Positions 32,174-38,224 of a stretch of 38,224 nucleotides of DNA are shown here, piece after piece. Each line of letters begins with the position of its first letter. The first letter of the stretch is position 1. The notes beneath the pieces were generated by a model. That model was given only the letters and a program-made list of their open reading frames with translations. It searched no databases and had not been told where the DNA came from. Origin of the DNA: JAHZFN01 sp965149945 (GTDB taxonomy: Bacteria > Bacillota > Dehalobacteriia > UBA4068 > UBA4997); NCBI GenBank assembly GCA_965149945.1, contig CBCTTQ010000021.1:1-38224 (forward strand), written 5' to 3'. The position numbers were made by a program, and so were the translations under genes.

Positions 32174-33700
32174 CAGGCGCGTTTTGTCCCGCCGCCGCCA
32201 TATCTTGATTCGCGGTCGGGAAATTGCCTTGAATCGCTCGGTTCCTCGATATATTGTGTTGGGAATTTTGCTCGGCTCTCCGTCTCAAAGCTTGCGCCCG
32301 TGTGGTTACGGGAGGCACAAAATCCTCGACTTCTTGGAGGGGGTTTTCGACTTCTCGGAGGGGATTTTCGCTTTCTCGAATATTATTTTCTTTTTCTTGA
32401 ACCGGAAGCGCCACTTCCTTGACAGTTTCGCCTTGCTGTCTTTGCTCACTCCGCAGAATCTCTTCCACCTGCTCCGACATGGGCTTGCCCTCTTCAGAGG
32501 GTCTTTGGGCGGACTGTCCTACGACCCCTTGGGGTTGCTCGGCGGACTGCTCGGATTGCCCCGCGACCCCTTTGGATTGTTCGGCGGTTTCCTGTCCTTT
32601 TTCCCGTACAGCGGCGGCGTTTTCCCCGCCCGCCTCTTCCGATTTTTTACCAATCACGGGGTTTCTTTCGAAATTCCTGTTATTCCCATTGATATTTTCC
32701 TCGGATTCTGCTATCCTATCAGTAGGAACATCATTCCAAGCGTCTTGGACGTACATCCGAGGGGTGTTTTCACCATTTGGAGCGGAATCGGTGTTCCATT
32801 TTTTATTGATAGCCTCTTTTAAGGTTTTAATATTCGGGATTGTGCCGGTCGGAACTTTTATCATCTGTTTGTTATTTAAGAGATTCCCGTCGCCAACCTG
32901 TTCCAGATAGTAGGTTACTCCGTTGTGCTGTTTTACATAATAGATGCCGACTTTTCCGTTTTCTTTACGGGTCATTATAACATCATCGTAATTGTTAACG
33001 ATATCCGGAATCCGTTTTAAATCCTCTTTGGTTACGGGATATTTTTCATTTGTTTCCTCGCCGTGAGAGTTTCGGATATGCCGTAAATCGTTATCTTGCA
33101 ATACATGATACTTTTGGCTAACATCCACGTTATAATTTTTCTTAATGTCATTCGCCAGTCGGGGAGTTACTTTCCCGTACACGATGGCGTTTTTTTTGTT
33201 TTTGCGGGTTGTTGCCTGCTCGTTTTTGGATAGTATACTCATAAGCATAATCAACATAATCGTTAATATCGTCTTGGGTAGCGAATCTTTCTTTTGTACC
33301 AACGTCTTGTGAAAACACGCCTCGGCTTCTTCCTTCTTCCCGAACAGCGGTATTCCGCGCCGCTTGGTTCGCCTGACCTCCCGTGCTTGCCGCCATCCGA
33401 GCGGGCGTCCGTCCGCTTTTCTCGGCTTGTAAAGCCTGCTCCACTACAGATACCGGGCGAAAACGCAAAAAAAATCGTTTTGTAGACTTATCATGAAGCC
33501 TTATATCCGCAAAAAGATAAACCCAATAAAGCCAAAGAAAAAATAGTAAAATAGACTTATGATGATAAAATTTTTTAAGTTTTTTACTTCTCTTTATATC
33601 GTTTTAGGAAATGTAGGCGCCGTTTCGACACCACAAATACATAATTTGAAAAACACAGGATTAAAGATGATTTAATTTGGGCAGCACAAGACAAAAAGAA

Positions 33701-33734
33701 AAAAACCAGAAACCCGCATGGTTTCTGGTTTTTT
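33701..33734 (-). terminator. Terminator after the tRNA-Ser fragment
   Basis: AAAAACCAGAAACC pairs with GGTTTCTGGTTTTT around CGCAT. It lies directly after the tRNA 3' end on the minus strand and was probably the terminator of the original tRNA gene. Confidence 0.8.
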
Positions 33735-33737
33735 CGA

Positions 33738-33793
33738 TGGCGGAGTGGGTGGGATTCGAACCCACGGTACCCGAAGGTACAACTGATTTCGAG
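33738..33793 (-). tRNA. 3' fragment of tRNA-Ser (anticodon CGA), likely attachment site
   Basis: On the minus strand the sequence from CTCGAAATCAG through a class II variable arm (GTACC-TTCG-GGTAC), the T-arm GTGGGTTCGAATCCCAC, acceptor 3' strand CCACTCC, G73 and CCA is a normal tRNA-Ser 3' half. The 5' half is absent: upstream of the anticodon loop there is no D-arm, no pairing anticodon strand and no GGAGTGG acceptor strand. This is the expected product of a tyrosine-recombinase element integrated at the tRNA-Ser anticodon loop. The element lies to the right and the intact tRNA should be at its far end. Confidence 0.75.
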
Positions 33794-33905
33794 GGGTGTG
33801 AAACGGCTAAAACCTCTTATATCTCCGCATAAAACCGCACAAATTGTTCTCAAAAAGCCTGTAAAAACGGGCTTTTTTCGTATCTTGTTATTTGTGTTCA
33901 TATCT

Positions 33906-33952
33906 TTATGCAACATCATTTTTTCTGTCTGGGCACCATTTGGGCACCATTA
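33906..33952 (-). pseudogene. Possible last codons of a tyrosine integrase
   Basis: On the minus strand VMVPKWCPDRKNDVA then TAA, about 110 bases inside the tRNA fragment, looks like the extreme C-terminus of a phage-type integrase, whose gene normally ends next to its att site. It includes a tandem GGGCACCATT repeat (plus strand). The rest of an integrase gene is absent; the 222-residue gene begins to overlap here. The match is too short for certainty. Confidence 0.3.
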
Positions 33953-34618
33953 CGGAACTACCGTTAAAATCGATAAGAGAACGGTAAGAACTGTCGAAAA
34001 AATAAAGGATAAAATCAATCCAATATTGGGAAAGGGAGCTGGAGAAAAATTGTCGATGTCGTGTTTTACCTGATTACATCTATCTAACACGCAACGAATA
34101 ATGTTTTCGTCGGGTTTACTGTTTATTGAATACTGGGACTGATTAATATATTCCGACAAATATACCAGCAACCCATATTGAGTAACAAATTCCTTATTAT
34201 CGCGTATAAATGCTTTTAATGCACTCAACGCATTTTTACTGCCCTCTTTGTCACTAAATGAACATTGAAACATCTGTGTAAGAAGCGTGTCCATTGTGTT
34301 TTGATCTTCTATATTTGTACTAACTAAAAAACGAGTTAAGGGATAGTAGAGAAACACCGAAAATAAAATGCATGCTACAACCGGTATCACCATAATAGCA
34401 ACTTTTATATCCCTAAAATTTACTTCTGTTTTAAAAAAAACATATAACGTGACAGCAATGATACAAATAATTATATAGATAATCAACGCGATAATTTGTA
34501 TCCTTTTTGAGCCGTTTTTAATATATTTTCGTGGATAAATTGCAGGAAAAGTCAATGTAATTAAAGATATAATTAAGCACAAAAAGGAAGCCCAAAATAA
34601 TACTAATAGAGCATCCAT
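33950..34618 (-). CDS. Four-helix membrane protein, last gene of an unrecognised operon
   Basis: A 222-residue membrane protein. Three hydrophobic helices lie at about 3-27, 41-63 and 73-94, then a soluble segment of about 100 residues (DTLLTQMFQCSFSDKEGSKN ... RCVLDRCNQVKHDIDNF), and a fourth helix at 198-221 (IGLILSFIFSTVLTVLLSIL). I recognise no family. Its ATG overlaps the stop of the 136-residue gene by one base (TAATG), so translation is coupled. As the only membrane protein after four small soluble partners it could be the effector or sensor of the operon, by inference. Confidence 0.75.
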   Translation of the reverse strand: MDALLVLFWASFLCLIISLITLTFPAIYPRKYIKNGSKRIQIIALIIYIIICIIAVTLYVFFKTEVNFRDIKVAIMVIPVVACILFSVFLYYPLTRFLVSTNIEDQNTMDTLLTQMFQCSFSDKEGSKNALSALKAFIRDNKEFVTQYGLLVYLSEYINQSQYSINSKPDENIIRCVLDRCNQVKHDIDNFSPAPFPNIGLILSFIFSTVLTVLLSILTVVP

Positions 34619-35028
34619 TAGATTAACTCCTTGAGATTTGGATATTTATTAGCGGCTATTTTGTCAAATCCAATTGTGTCAAGATACTCTGCACGAATGT
34701 AAGTGATACGACCATTCCCCTCATCGCGACGACGCAAAAGGGAATCACCCAATTTATTATAAATATCTCTCAAAAAGTTTTGCTGTTTAATTTCCAGAGC
34801 ATCACTTAACACTTTAGCTGTTTTTGACTCTTTACATAATATTAGTGCTTTACAGAGGCGTTCGGTTTTGGCAACATTAAACACATAATCTATAATATCT
34901 CTGCTATTTAACAGGGACAAAATACTTGCTGTTAACTGCGTATTTGCTTTAATTGTATTTACATCGTTTTTTACTTGAATTAAATCATCAGCTAACTTTT
35001 GAAACTCTTCTCGCGTTATATCAGCCAT
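34618..35028 (-). CDS. 136-residue protein, possible HTH, in the five-gene operon
   Basis: MADITREEFQKLADDLIQVK begins a helical, probably coiled-coil segment (residues 1-45). The middle (YVFNVAKTERLCKALILCKE) and the C-terminal region SDALEIKQQNFLRDIYNKLG ... RRRDEGNGRITYIRAEYLD resemble a winged-helix layout, with a recognition helix and a basic RRRDEG wing. It may be a diverged relative of the three upstream genes. A 14-base gap separates it from the 100-residue gene, and it overlaps the membrane-protein start by one base. Function unknown. Confidence 0.7.
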   Translation of the reverse strand: MADITREEFQKLADDLIQVKNDVNTIKANTQLTASILSLLNSRDIIDYVFNVAKTERLCKALILCKESKTAKVLSDALEIKQQNFLRDIYNKLGDSLLRRRDEGNGRITYIRAEYLDTIGFDKIAANKYPNLKELI

Positions 35029-35042
35029 TCATTTGTCTCCCT

Positions 35043-35345
35043 TCAAAATATACGTTTAGGATTTTTAGTCTTACCAACAGGCACAAGTTCTACAAGGCCA
35101 GCTTGCTCTAACTGAACAGCAAATTTCCTGACACCCTCTGACGAAATATTCACCACATCCGCAATCGCTTTATAAGAATTTTCACCATCAAAAAGTTCAT
35201 ACATTTGGCGACGCTGTTCAGTAGTTAAAAATCTTTTGTTAATGCTGTCATTAAAACTTTCAAGCTTGTCCTGTGACAATATTGTAAGCATTTTTCGGAT
35301 TTGAGTAAGCTCATTGAGGATTTGCTGCGCCACAAAATCATCCAT
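35043..35345 (-). CDS. Winged-helix protein C of the five-gene operon
   Basis: A 100-residue protein: an N-terminal helix (MDDFVAQQILNELTQIRKML) followed by a winged HTH, LTTEQRRQMYELFDGENSYK then AIADVVNISSEGVRKFAVQL and a C-terminal wing GLVELVPVGKTKNPKRIF. The core pattern (R..(I/M)Y.L.DG..S...I....G/N.S...V) recurs in the two genes upstream, so the three are paralogues. Its start overlaps the preceding stop by one base. It is probably DNA-binding; the target is unknown. Confidence 0.75.
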   Translation of the reverse strand: MDDFVAQQILNELTQIRKMLTILSQDKLESFNDSINKRFLTTEQRRQMYELFDGENSYKAIADVVNISSEGVRKFAVQLEQAGLVELVPVGKTKNPKRIF

Positions 35346-35686
35346 TACAGTTCATCTCCTTGATCGATTTCTTCTAAAACAGACAATCCATATTCTTTTA
35401 AATCAAATGCTGCCTTATATCTGCCTTTCCTTTCAGCGGGAATTACAATACCAGCTAATGACCACTGCTTCCAGTACGCGGTAATCGTCGGTGGACTAAC
35501 TCCAACAATTTTTTGTATATCCCGTGTTGACCTGTTGCCATCAGAGAGTTCGTAAATTCTTTTTTTATTATTTGAATTATCATCAAGCTCGGCGTTAAGT
35601 GCTTCCACAATTTTTGAATGATTTACAAATTTGTAAATTCTTAAAAATTCAGCAAACATTTCTTCGAGATTATTTTCACTACTCAT
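35345..35686 (-). CDS. Winged-helix protein B of the five-gene operon
   Basis: A 113-residue protein with the winged-HTH core KKRIYELSDGNRSTRDIQKI then VGVSPPTITAYWKQWSLAGI and VIPAERKGRYKAAFDL. The N-terminal 40 residues are helical and acidic (LEEMFAEFLRIYKFVNHSKI). It is paralogous to the genes on both sides. The ATG overlaps the upstream stop by four bases (ATGA) and its own stop overlaps the next ATG by one, consistent with one polycistronic unit with fixed stoichiometry. Confidence 0.75.
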   Translation of the reverse strand: MSSENNLEEMFAEFLRIYKFVNHSKIVEALNAELDDNSNNKKRIYELSDGNRSTRDIQKIVGVSPPTITAYWKQWSLAGIVIPAERKGRYKAAFDLKEYGLSVLEEIDQGDEL

Positions 35687-36048
35687 TCGAGTTGTCCTCC
35701 GCCATTAAGAATATCCTGCTTTGCATAATATGTAGCAATTTTAGAGATCTCTTTACCTGGAATAATGGAACGTCCACGTTTTTGAACATTTATAAGATCC
35801 TTTTCTGTCAAATCTTTTATAAGTAACTGCACAGCTCTTAAAGAAGCTCCAGTTGCGTCAGCAATTGCTTGGGAATCCTTTTCTCCATCAATTTCAGCAT
35901 AAATTTTCCTCTGCAAGTCTGTTAGAAGAAAATCATTTTGGAATCTTACCAAAGCAGATGCTTTTATAGATGAAGTCAGTAGCTCGAGTTCAGAAAGTAT
36001 ATTGCGAGAAATTGAGATAAGAGCAGTTAGATCGTTGTTTGTTTCCAT
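35683..36048 (-). CDS. Winged-helix protein A, first gene of the five-gene operon
   Basis: A 121-residue protein with an N-terminal helical segment (LTALISISRNILSELELLTS) and the winged-HTH core LTDLQRKIYAEIDGEKDSQA then IADATGASLRAVQLLIKDLT and LINVQKRGRSIIPG. It leads an operon under a perfect TTGACA/TATAAT promoter 30 bases upstream, so the operon should be strongly expressed unless repressed. One of the paralogues may be that repressor. No named family is recognised. Confidence 0.75.
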   Translation of the reverse strand: METNNDLTALISISRNILSELELLTSSIKASALVRFQNDFLLTDLQRKIYAEIDGEKDSQAIADATGASLRAVQLLIKDLTEKDLINVQKRGRSIIPGKEISKIATYYAKQDILNGGGQLE

Positions 36049-36078
36049 AATTTTAGCCCACCTTTACATATTTTCTAC

Positions 36079-36107
36079 ATTATACTTTAATTGATTTGTT
36101 ATGTCAA
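36079..36107 (-). promoter_or_regulatory. Perfect consensus promoter of the five-gene operon
   Basis: The minus strand has TTGACA (36102-36107), exactly 17 bases and TATAAT (36079-36084). The remaining 36108-36315 is A/T-rich intergenic DNA without a visible gene, between divergent transcription units. Confidence 0.88.
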
Positions 36108-36315
36108 GTTAGTTGGTTTTTTAAGTTGTCTTTATTTTTCGTTTAAATAACATACACACAATATATAGTGTCAATTCATCGATATAACACACAAAATCCA
36201 TCTATAAACGTAAAGAGATATTTAATTTACAATTACACATTAACAAATTTAAAAAAACGCGTAAATATTCTACTTATTTTTTGCTATTTGTTAAGTTTAT
36301 TGAATCAGTATTTTG

Positions 36316-36344
36316 TTGTTTATCAAAAATAATCCTTATATTAC
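36316..36344 (+). promoter_or_regulatory. Candidate promoter of the ICE gene at 36410
   Basis: TTGTTT (36316-36321), 17 bases and TATTAC (36339-36344), about 65 bases before the ATG. Confidence 0.45.
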
Positions 36345-36409
36345 AGGCACTTTTTACGTGTAAAAATCAATTTCTTTATTTTTTAAATTATTAACAAGGA
36401 GGATTTTAT

Positions 36410-36778
36410 ATGAAATCAATTGATAATGTACTTGTCAAAAAAGGCATTATTAAACCGTCCGGTGAAATCGGCAAGGACAAGATCAACCTTGTTGCCGGAG
36501 CAATCACACAGCCATTTGCAGAAATGGTATGGGTAACAACAGGCGGCGACATGGAAACCATTAACCGCCTTACGGACATTCTCGTTTCGATGAACACCCC
36601 CGCCGACCGTGGAAAGCTCTTTAAGATTATCAAAATGCTGTATGGGCTTATGGGCTTGCAGTTTTCAGAGGAAGCCGAGCCTATGGACGCTGACCCGGAA
36701 GTTTTGGAATACTTCATCTTTTCCTTTACGGTAGACTTTGGGGAGATCATCAAAGACTATATCGCAGAAATGAAATAG
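36410..36778 (+). CDS. Conserved hypothetical protein of Tn1549-like elements
   Basis: A 122-residue soluble protein (MKSIDNVLVKKGIIKPSGEI ... FSFTVDFGEIIKDYIAEMK). It resembles a conserved hypothetical often found at the start of the conserved block of Tn1549/CTn2-type integrative conjugative elements, upstream of the DUF6017 gene. AAGGAGG precedes the ATG, and a strong terminator follows. No catalytic motif is visible. Function unknown; position suggests a role in element maintenance or regulation. Confidence 0.6.
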   Translation: MKSIDNVLVKKGIIKPSGEIGKDKINLVAGAITQPFAEMVWVTTGGDMETINRLTDILVSMNTPADRGKLFKIIKMLYGLMGLQFSEEAEPMDADPEVLEYFIFSFTVDFGEIIKDYIAEMK

Positions 36779-36786
36779 CGGCACAC

Positions 36787-36836
36787 GCGGCGTTTCTTCA
36801 ATCCCATAACGTGGGAAAAGGAACGCCGCTTTTTTC
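36787..36836 (+). terminator. Terminator after the 122-residue ICE gene
   Basis: GCGGCGTT (36787-36794) pairs with AACGCCGC (36822-36829), with a structured 27-base loop, followed by seven T. Confidence 0.85.
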
Positions 36837-36985
36837 ATGCCTCATGTTACGCGATAGGGACGAAAAAAGCCTTGATTTACGCGGCTTCCAGAGTGCAAAA
36901 CGAGCAAGGCAAAGGAAAGATACCTTTCCCCTTAAAATCGTCGTTCTACTGCGTAACAAATCCACAGCAAAGGAGTGATGAAGCT

Positions 36986-37894
36986 ATGGCAGTTTTCCGA
37001 ATGGAACGCAACAAGGGCTACACCGTAATGAGCAACCACCATCTACGCAACAAGGAACTATCCCTAAAGGCGAAAGGGCTTTTGTCGCAGATGTTATCCT
37101 TACCGGAAGATTGGGACTACACCCTTGCAGGGCTGTCCCATATCAACCGGGAAAGTATCGACGCGATCCGCACCGCCGTATGGGAGCTGGAAAAAGCCGG
37201 GTATATCACAAGGCGGCAGGGGCGCGACGCAAAGGGTAAAATGGCAGCGATTGAGTACACCATCTATGAGCAGCCACAGCCCCCGGCATTGGAAAACCCG
37301 ATGTTGGAAAATCCAACTACGGATAGCCCGATATTGGAAAATCCGACGACAGAAAATCCAATGCAATTAAATAAAGATATACAAAGAACTGACTTACCAA
37401 AAAAAGATAAATCAAATACGGATTTATCAATTACCCATTCCATTCCTATCCTTTCCCCTAACCCCTCTCCTTTGGAGGACAACGCGGCAGAGCCGCAGGA
37501 AAGGAAGCGAAAGGAAACGGGAATGCAGAGCGCATTTGAGATTTACAAGGAAATCATCAAAGAGAATATCAGCTATGATCTTCTCAAACAGGATATGCCC
37601 TACGATTATGACAGGTTAGATGAAATCGTTGACCTCATTCTTGAAACGGTCTGCACCCGAAGAAAAACAATCCGTATTGCCGGGGACGATTATCCCGCAG
37701 AACTTGTGAAAGCAAAGTTTATGAAGCTGGACAGCGAACATATCCGCTTTGTCCTTGACTGTATGCGGGAGAACACAACGAAAATCCGCAATATCAAGCA
37801 GTATTTACGGGCGGTGCTGTTCAATGCCCCGTCTACCATCGACAACTATTATACTTCCCTTGTCGCTCACGATATGGCAAGCGGAAAAATCTAA
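36986..37894 (+). CDS. DUF6017 / replication-initiator-like ICE protein with N-terminal winged HTH
   Basis: A 302-residue protein. The N-terminal domain (MERNKGYTVMSNHHLRNKEL, then SLKAKGLLSQMLSLPEDWDY and an HTH ending ...ELEKAGYITRRQGRDAKGKM) is the helix-turn-helix common to RepA-like proteins of Gram-positive conjugative elements. A variable linker with repeated ENP motifs (LENPM, LENPT, TENPM; about residues 98-125) follows. The C-terminal DUF6017 domain begins near QSAFEIYKEIIKENISYDLL. The ATG at 36986 has AAGGAG upstream. It is a marker gene of the Tn1549/CTn family, followed directly by the DUF5348 gene. Confidence 0.85.
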   Translation: MAVFRMERNKGYTVMSNHHLRNKELSLKAKGLLSQMLSLPEDWDYTLAGLSHINRESIDAIRTAVWELEKAGYITRRQGRDAKGKMAAIEYTIYEQPQPPALENPMLENPTTDSPILENPTTENPMQLNKDIQRTDLPKKDKSNTDLSITHSIPILSPNPSPLEDNAAEPQERKRKETGMQSAFEIYKEIIKENISYDLLKQDMPYDYDRLDEIVDLILETVCTRRKTIRIAGDDYPAELVKAKFMKLDSEHIRFVLDCMRENTTKIRNIKQYLRAVLFNAPSTIDNYYTSLVAHDMASGKI

Positions 37895-37907
37895 GGAGGA
37901 CAATTTT

Positions 37908-38120
37908 ATGAAACAGGGAGCTTTGATTTTCGATGAACTGACCGACCGTTACGACATTCGTTTTGACCTTGCCGATTACTACGGCGGTTTGCATTGCGGT
38001 GACTGTTTGGAGGTATTCGCGGGCGGCAAGTGGAAACCTACCCGCATGGAGTACGGGAAAAATTGGTATCTTGTGGGTATTCGCACCGAGGACTTAAACG
38101 GTCTGCGGGTACGGATTTAA
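37908..38120 (+). CDS. DUF5348 family protein of integrative conjugative elements
   Basis: A 70-residue protein (MKQGALIFDELTDRYDIRFD, LHCGDCLEVFAGGKWKPTRM, ending NGLRVRI) matching the DUF5348 pattern, a small beta-rich family found next to DUF6017 genes in Tn1549-like ICEs. AAGGAGG precedes the ATG and the gene is 13 bases after DUF6017. The function is unknown; conserved position suggests an element housekeeping role. Confidence 0.8.
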   Translation: MKQGALIFDELTDRYDIRFDLADYYGGLHCGDCLEVFAGGKWKPTRMEYGKNWYLVGIRTEDLNGLRVRI

Positions 38121-38205
38121 GCGGGGCGACGTGAAGAACGGACGCCCTATTTTTATGCCGCAAAGCGGTGTACCACCCTAAAAATCATCGAAAGGAGGAC
38201 GGTAA

Positions 38206-38224
38206 ATGCAAGATGAAGTAAACG
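38206..38224 (+). CDS. Start of a further ICE gene, cut by the window edge
   Basis: AAAGGAGG followed by ATGCAAGATGAAGTAAACG (MQDEVN...). Only six codons are visible, so no function can be given. The position continues the ICE gene block. Confidence 0.5.

Larger units (their letters stand above)
31858..32530. repeat. Internal direct duplication, copy 2
   Basis: Counterpart of 31020-31680, offset by about 837-856 bases owing to small indels. About 180 bases of unique linker (LKEMRNRADDEAAIEATRAR) separate the copies. Confidence 0.8.
30030..33468 (-). pseudogene. Phage-type large polyvalent protein gene, truncated and frameshifted
   Basis: This is the remnant of a giant phage/mobile-element protein. 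From the 5' side, a first frame (to 33148) encodes TPARMAASTGGQANQAARNT and KERFATQDDINDYVDYAYEY. At a run of eight A (33190-33197, minus strand) the coding sense moves to the frame of a 1090-codon open frame. That frame carries a PBECR-like nuclease domain (YHVLQDNDLRHIRNSHG, VTKEDLKRIPDIVNNYDDVI), Gln/Glu-rich linkers with a large internal duplication, a GNAT-like domain (LDCYGERLAEMYQTEYGFIP, GGNPPDIYVMMHNGDDVD), and a helical C-terminus cut at AQALQIYSIYARQTPDL. Such proteins are normally thousands of residues long. The N-terminal 37 residues of the 1090-codon frame (MVQKKDSLP...) are an out-of-frame reading and not a true start. Confidence 0.7.

Noticed and set aside
30400..32600. A CRISPR array, considered because of the many repeats
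   Set aside because: The repeats are long, coding and unevenly spaced. No regular 25-40 base repeat/spacer pattern exists anywhere in the window.
30090..32910. Plus-strand open frames opposite the polyvalent gene
   Set aside because: They are complementary-frame readings of the repetitive Gln/Glu linkers, with low-complexity Ser/Cys/Leu content and no ribosome sites.
33584..33919. 111-residue minus-strand open frame
   Set aside because: It runs straight through the tRNA-Ser fragment and its terminator.

Overview
The window looks like chromosome of an anaerobic Bacillota (Clostridia) strain. Supporting signs are AGGAGG-type ribosome binding sites, consensus TTGACA/TATAAT promoters, a T-box leader, a tetrahydrofolate riboswitch, a ferredoxin-dependent 2-oxoacid oxidoreductase, corrinoid methyltransferases with their reductive activator, and a dockerin protein. 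No species can be named from the sequence alone.

Layout. 1-4.4 kb is a scarred mobile-element zone: a MOBQ-type relaxase gene broken by a stop codon, a clear oriT nick region, two small accessory genes, a 5'-truncated solute-binding protein, and the tail of a large serine recombinase. A secreted cohesin-like protein and a secreted GLUG-repeat/dockerin protein lie on either side of the recombinase scar (2.8-6.2 kb). 6.6-14.4 kb is ordinary metabolism on the minus strand: a lipoprotein, a porCDAB operon behind a T-box leader whose specifier reads as Ile, folT behind a THF riboswitch, a NYN/OST-HTH RNA-binding protein, and a sodium:solute symporter with a 38-residue partner encoded just upstream. 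14.4-15.6 kb is a long pyrimidine-rich stretch without a convincing gene.

15.6-25.9 kb is a corrinoid methyl-transfer locus. A plus-strand operon (URO-D family protein, corrinoid protein, second URO-D methyltransferase, RACE-type activator) converges on a minus-strand operon (ABC importer ATPase, binding protein, permease, third URO-D protein). A CobW-type GTPase follows. Together they suggest uptake and demethylation of an unidentified methylated compound. An Lrp/AsnC regulator and a MATE exporter share a compact divergent promoter region (26.8-28.7 kb).

28.8-38.2 kb is accessory DNA: a McrB-like remnant, two tandem type I toxin/antisense-RNA modules, a decayed phage-type polyvalent protein gene with an internal duplication and two nested small genes, a tRNA-Ser 3' fragment that looks like an attachment site, and the end of an integrative element. 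The element's edge carries an unrecognised five-gene operon (three related winged-helix proteins, a 136-residue protein, a membrane protein) under a perfect consensus promoter. This operon is my best candidate for an undescribed system. The right edge has conserved Tn1549-like ICE genes (DUF6017, DUF5348).
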